Shown here: one piece after another, positions 5,198 through 7,229 of the stretch
Layout of the letters: every line of letters starts with the position of its first letter
How positions within the stretch are numbered: position 1 is the first letter of the stretch
NCBI GenBank assembly: GCA_015657735.1
Contig: SSSX01000160.1
Location: forward strand, 1 to 7,229
Reading direction: 5' to 3'
DNA length: 7,229 nt
From: Zoogloeaceae bacterium
Lineage (GTDB): Bacteria; Pseudomonadota; Gammaproteobacteria; Burkholderiales; Rhodocyclaceae
Translations under genes and position numbers: made by a program
Notes under the pieces: generated by a model
Seen by the model: the letters and a program-made list of their open reading frames with translations, nothing else
The model's database searches: none
Told to the model about the DNA's origin: nothing

Positions 5198-6235
5198 ATG
5201 GACCTTCAAATTGCATTGATGCTCGCCCAGGACGGCCTGACCAACGGGGCGATCTATGCGCTGCTGGCGCTGGCGCTGGTGCTGGTCTTCGCGGTCACGC
5301 GGGTGATCTTCATCCCGCAGGGCGAGTTCGTCGCCTATGGCGCGCTGACCCTGGCGATGATGCAGGGCGGCCACGTGCCGGCCACCGTCTGGCTGCTGGT
5401 CGCGATGGGCGCCGCCGGCGCGCTGCTCGACGGCACCGCCGCGCTGCGCGCCGGCCAGCCGCGCCGGCTCGTCGCGGTACTCGGCTGGAACCTCGCCTAC
5501 CCGCTCGGCCTCGCCGCGCTGCTGGCGGCGCTGCCGGTAGCGACGCTGCCCCTCGCCGCGCAGGTGCTGCTGGCGCTGGCGGTGGTCGTGCCGATCGGGC
5601 CGCTGCTGTACCGGCTGGTCTTCCAGCCGATCACCGACGCGCCGGTGCTGATCCTGCTGATCGTGTCGGTGGCGGTGCATGTGGCGATGGTCGGCCTCGG
5701 CCTGCTGTTCTTCGGCGCCGAAGGCCAGCGCACCCCGGCGTTCAGCGAAGCCAGCTTCGAACTGGGCTCGCTGACGGTGTCAGGCCAGACGATCTGGGTC
5801 GTGCTGTCGTCGCTGGTGCTGATCGTCGCGCTGTACCGTTTCTTCGAGCGCACGCTGTACGGCAAGGCGCTGCGCGCCACCGCGATCAACCGCAACGGCG
5901 CCCGCCTGATGGGCATCTCGCCGTCGCTGGCCGGCAAGCTGACGTTCTTCCTGGCCGCCCTGATCGGCGCGCTGTCGGGCGTGCTGATCGCCCCGATCAC
6001 CACCGTTTACTACGACACCGGCTTCCTGATCGGCCTGAAGGGCTTCGTCGCGGCGATCATCGGCGGGCTGGCCAGCTACCCGCTGGCGGCCGTCGGCGCC
6101 GTGCTGGTCGGGCTGCTGGAATCCTTCTCGTCCTTCTGGGCCAGCGCCTTCAAGGAAGTCATCGTGTTTACCCTGATCATCCCGGTGCTGCTGTGGCGCT
6201 CCCTCACCAGCCACCATGTGGAGGAGGAAGAATGA
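5198..6235 (+). CDS. livH: ABC transporter permease, LivH type
   Basis: A 345-residue, very hydrophobic inner-membrane protein, one of two permease subunits of a branched-chain amino acid-type (HAAT) importer. It opens with GLTNGAIYALLALALVLVF (13-31) and IPQGEF (39-44), the counterpart of the LivH NFAHGEF motif. The cytoplasmic coupling loop is visible as YGKALRATAINRNGARLMGI (221-240), followed by a helix ending GALSGVLIAPI, and near the C-terminus GFVAAIIGGLASYPLAAVGA. Around ten membrane segments can be drawn. It is longer than E. coli LivH (308), with roughly 45 additional residues between QGEF and RLVFQPI (139-145), including an Arg-containing loop and an additional hydrophobic stretch. 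The C-terminus is an acidic VEEEE tail. The Shine-Dalgarno is modest (GGGCGGGGA, 5184-5192). Its gene overlaps the next by ATGA. The symbol reflects family; the cargo is probably aromatic. Confidence 0.9.
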   Translation: MDLQIALMLAQDGLTNGAIYALLALALVLVFAVTRVIFIPQGEFVAYGALTLAMMQGGHVPATVWLLVAMGAAGALLDGTAALRAGQPRRLVAVLGWNLAYPLGLAALLAALPVATLPLAAQVLLALAVVVPIGPLLYRLVFQPITDAPVLILLIVSVAVHVAMVGLGLLFFGAEGQRTPAFSEASFELGSLTVSGQTIWVVLSSLVLIVALYRFFERTLYGKALRATAINRNGARLMGISPSLAGKLTFFLAALIGALSGVLIAPITTVYYDTGFLIGLKGFVAAIIGGLASYPLAAVGAVLVGLLESFSSFWASAFKEVIVFTLIIPVLLWRSLTSHHVEEEE

Positions 6236-7229
6236 GAACCGACCGTCTTGCGCCGGGCATCTTCGTCGCCCTGCTGCTCGTCCTGCCGGCGGTGCTGTCG
6301 CCGTTCTACGTGACCCTGCTGAACTACATCGGCCTCTACGCGCTGGTGGCGCTCGGGCTGGTGCTGCTGACCGGCGTCGGCGGGCTGACCAGTTTCGGTC
6401 AGGCGGCCTTCGTCTGCCTCGGCGCCTACACCACGGCGGTGCTCAGCACGGCGACCGGGCTGCCCGGCTGGATCGCCTGGGCCGGCGCCTCGCCGTGGCT
6501 GGCCCTGCTCGTCGGCCTGCTCATCACCGGCGCGGTGGCGCTGCTCCTCGGCTCGCTGACCCTCAAGCTGTCGGGCCACTTCCTGCCGCTCGGCACCATC
6601 GCCTGGGGCATCAGCCTGTATTTCCTGTTCGGCACGATGGAAAGCCTCGGCGGCCACTCCGGCCTCACCGGCATTCCGCCGATCTCGATCTTCGGCTGGG
6701 TGCTCGACGAGGGCGGCGAAATCTACTACCTGATCTGGGCCTTCGTGATGGTCGCCCTGATCACCACCCAGAACCTGCTCGACTCCCGCGAGGGCCGGGC
6801 GATCCGCGCGCTGAAGGGCGGCATGGTGATGGCCGAGGCGATGGGCGTCGACACCTCGCGTTCGCGGATGGTGATCTTCCTCATCGCGGCACTGCACGCC
6901 TGCGCGTCGGGCTGGCTGTACGCCCACATGCAGCGCTTCGTCAATCCGACCCCGTTCGGCCTGCACACCGGCATCGAGTATCTCTTCATGGCGGTGATCG
7001 GCGGGGCCGGCCACGTGTGGGGCGCGCTGGTCGGCGCCGGCGTCATCACGGTGCTCAAGCAGTGGCTGCAGGACATCCTGCCGCGGCTGCTCGGCACCAG
7101 CGGCAACTTCGAGGCGATCGTCTTCGGCATCCTGATGGTGATCGTCCTGCAGCGCGCCCGCGACGGGCTGTGGCCGCTCTTGCGCCGGCTCGTGCCGGCC
7201 GGCCCGCGGCGGCGGCAGATCGACCCGGC
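6232..7229 (+). CDS. livM: ABC transporter permease, LivM type, C-terminus beyond window
   Basis: The second permease subunit, 332 codons seen, open at the right edge. It begins at the ATG of an ATGA overlap with the LivH gene, preceded by the purine-rich GGAGGAGGAAG (6220-6230), so translation is probably coupled. The LivM signature GGLTSFGQAAF (50-60) followed by GAY is present, as are SGHFLPLGTIAWG (114-126), the coupling loop GRAIRALKGG...AEAMGVDTSRSRMVIF (188-216) and the late helix AVIGGAGHVWGALVGA (254-269). At least seven hydrophobic segments are visible, ending with FGILMVIVLQRARDGLWPLLRRL, which is the usual end of the LivM membrane part. The chain then runs on into a basic, Pro-rich stretch (PAGPRRRQIDP) at the edge. 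It may stop shortly after, or be fused to a LivG-type ATPase, as some family members are. The ATP-binding subunits are expected downstream. Confidence 0.9.
   Translation, partial: MRTDRLAPGIFVALLLVLPAVLSPFYVTLLNYIGLYALVALGLVLLTGVGGLTSFGQAAFVCLGAYTTAVLSTATGLPGWIAWAGASPWLALLVGLLITGAVALLLGSLTLKLSGHFLPLGTIAWGISLYFLFGTMESLGGHSGLTGIPPISIFGWVLDEGGEIYYLIWAFVMVALITTQNLLDSREGRAIRALKGGMVMAEAMGVDTSRSRMVIFLIAALHACASGWLYAHMQRFVNPTPFGLHTGIEYLFMAVIGGAGHVWGALVGAGVITVLKQWLQDILPRLLGTSGNFEAIVFGILMVIVLQRARDGLWPLLRRLVPAGPRRRQIDP

Noticed and set aside
3970..5199. Minus-strand open frame of 409 codons opposite the binding-protein gene
   Set aside because: The translation is Arg/Gly/Asp/His-rich without any recognisable motif, while the plus strand encodes a clear signal peptide and binding-protein fold.
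4335..5219. Plus-strand 294-codon frame inside the binding-protein gene
   Set aside because: It is an Arg/Pro-rich out-of-frame reading typical of high G+C coding DNA, with no domain.
6076..7014. Minus-strand frame of 312 codons opposite the permease genes
   Set aside because: Gln/His/Arg/Asp-rich composition is the expected antisense image of Leu/Val/Ala-rich membrane codons; no motif.

Overview
The window is about two thirds or more G+C. Nine genes all lie on the plus strand, tightly packed, with no mobile element, RNA gene or CRISPR array visible. The gene content and style resemble an aromatic-degrading betaproteobacterium of the Azoarcus/Thauera/Aromatoleum or Burkholderiales type. That placement is inference from composition and gene families only, because no taxonomic marker is present.

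Left block (1-3727): the C-terminal half of a Rieske ring-hydroxylating oxygenase large subunit (cut by the left edge), its small subunit, an NAD-type short-chain dehydrogenase, and a phthalate-dioxygenase-reductase-type flavin/[2Fe-2S] reductase. These are followed by a small HpaC-like flavin reductase and a tandem-fused 4-oxalocrotonate tautomerase-like protein. Gaps are 10-53 bp and Shine-Dalgarno sequences often overlap the preceding stop, so this looks like one operon, perhaps with an extra promoter before the reductase. A consistent reading is that the reductase passes NAD(P)H electrons to the alpha/beta oxygenase, the oxygenase makes a cis-dihydrodiol from an aromatic substrate, and the dehydrogenase rearomatises it to a catechol. 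The flavin reductase and tautomerase suggest further steps (a two-component flavin monooxygenase, a meta-cleavage or isomerisation step) whose main enzymes are not in the window. The substrate cannot be read from the sequence.

Intergenic control region (3728-3945, 218 bp): an A/T-rich stretch with a sigma70-like promoter, and a strong inverted repeat (22 bp, 10 of 11 pairs) plus an additional inverted half-site at the expected transcription start. There is also a minus-strand terminator-like stem-loop. This looks like the regulated promoter of the transporter genes.

Right block (3946-7229): a secreted type I substrate-binding protein, a LivH-type permease and a LivM-type permease running off the right edge. 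Together these form a branched-chain amino acid/aromatic-type (HAAT) ABC importer, probably bringing in the aromatic substrate of the left block. A 15-bp GC hairpin sits between the binding protein and the first permease. The two permease genes overlap by ATGA.

I see no clearly new kind of system. The points most worth a second look are the fused tautomerase with active-site residues divided between its halves, the operator, the pairing of an alpha/beta oxygenase with a class IA-type reductase, and an HpaC-like reductase without its oxygenase.
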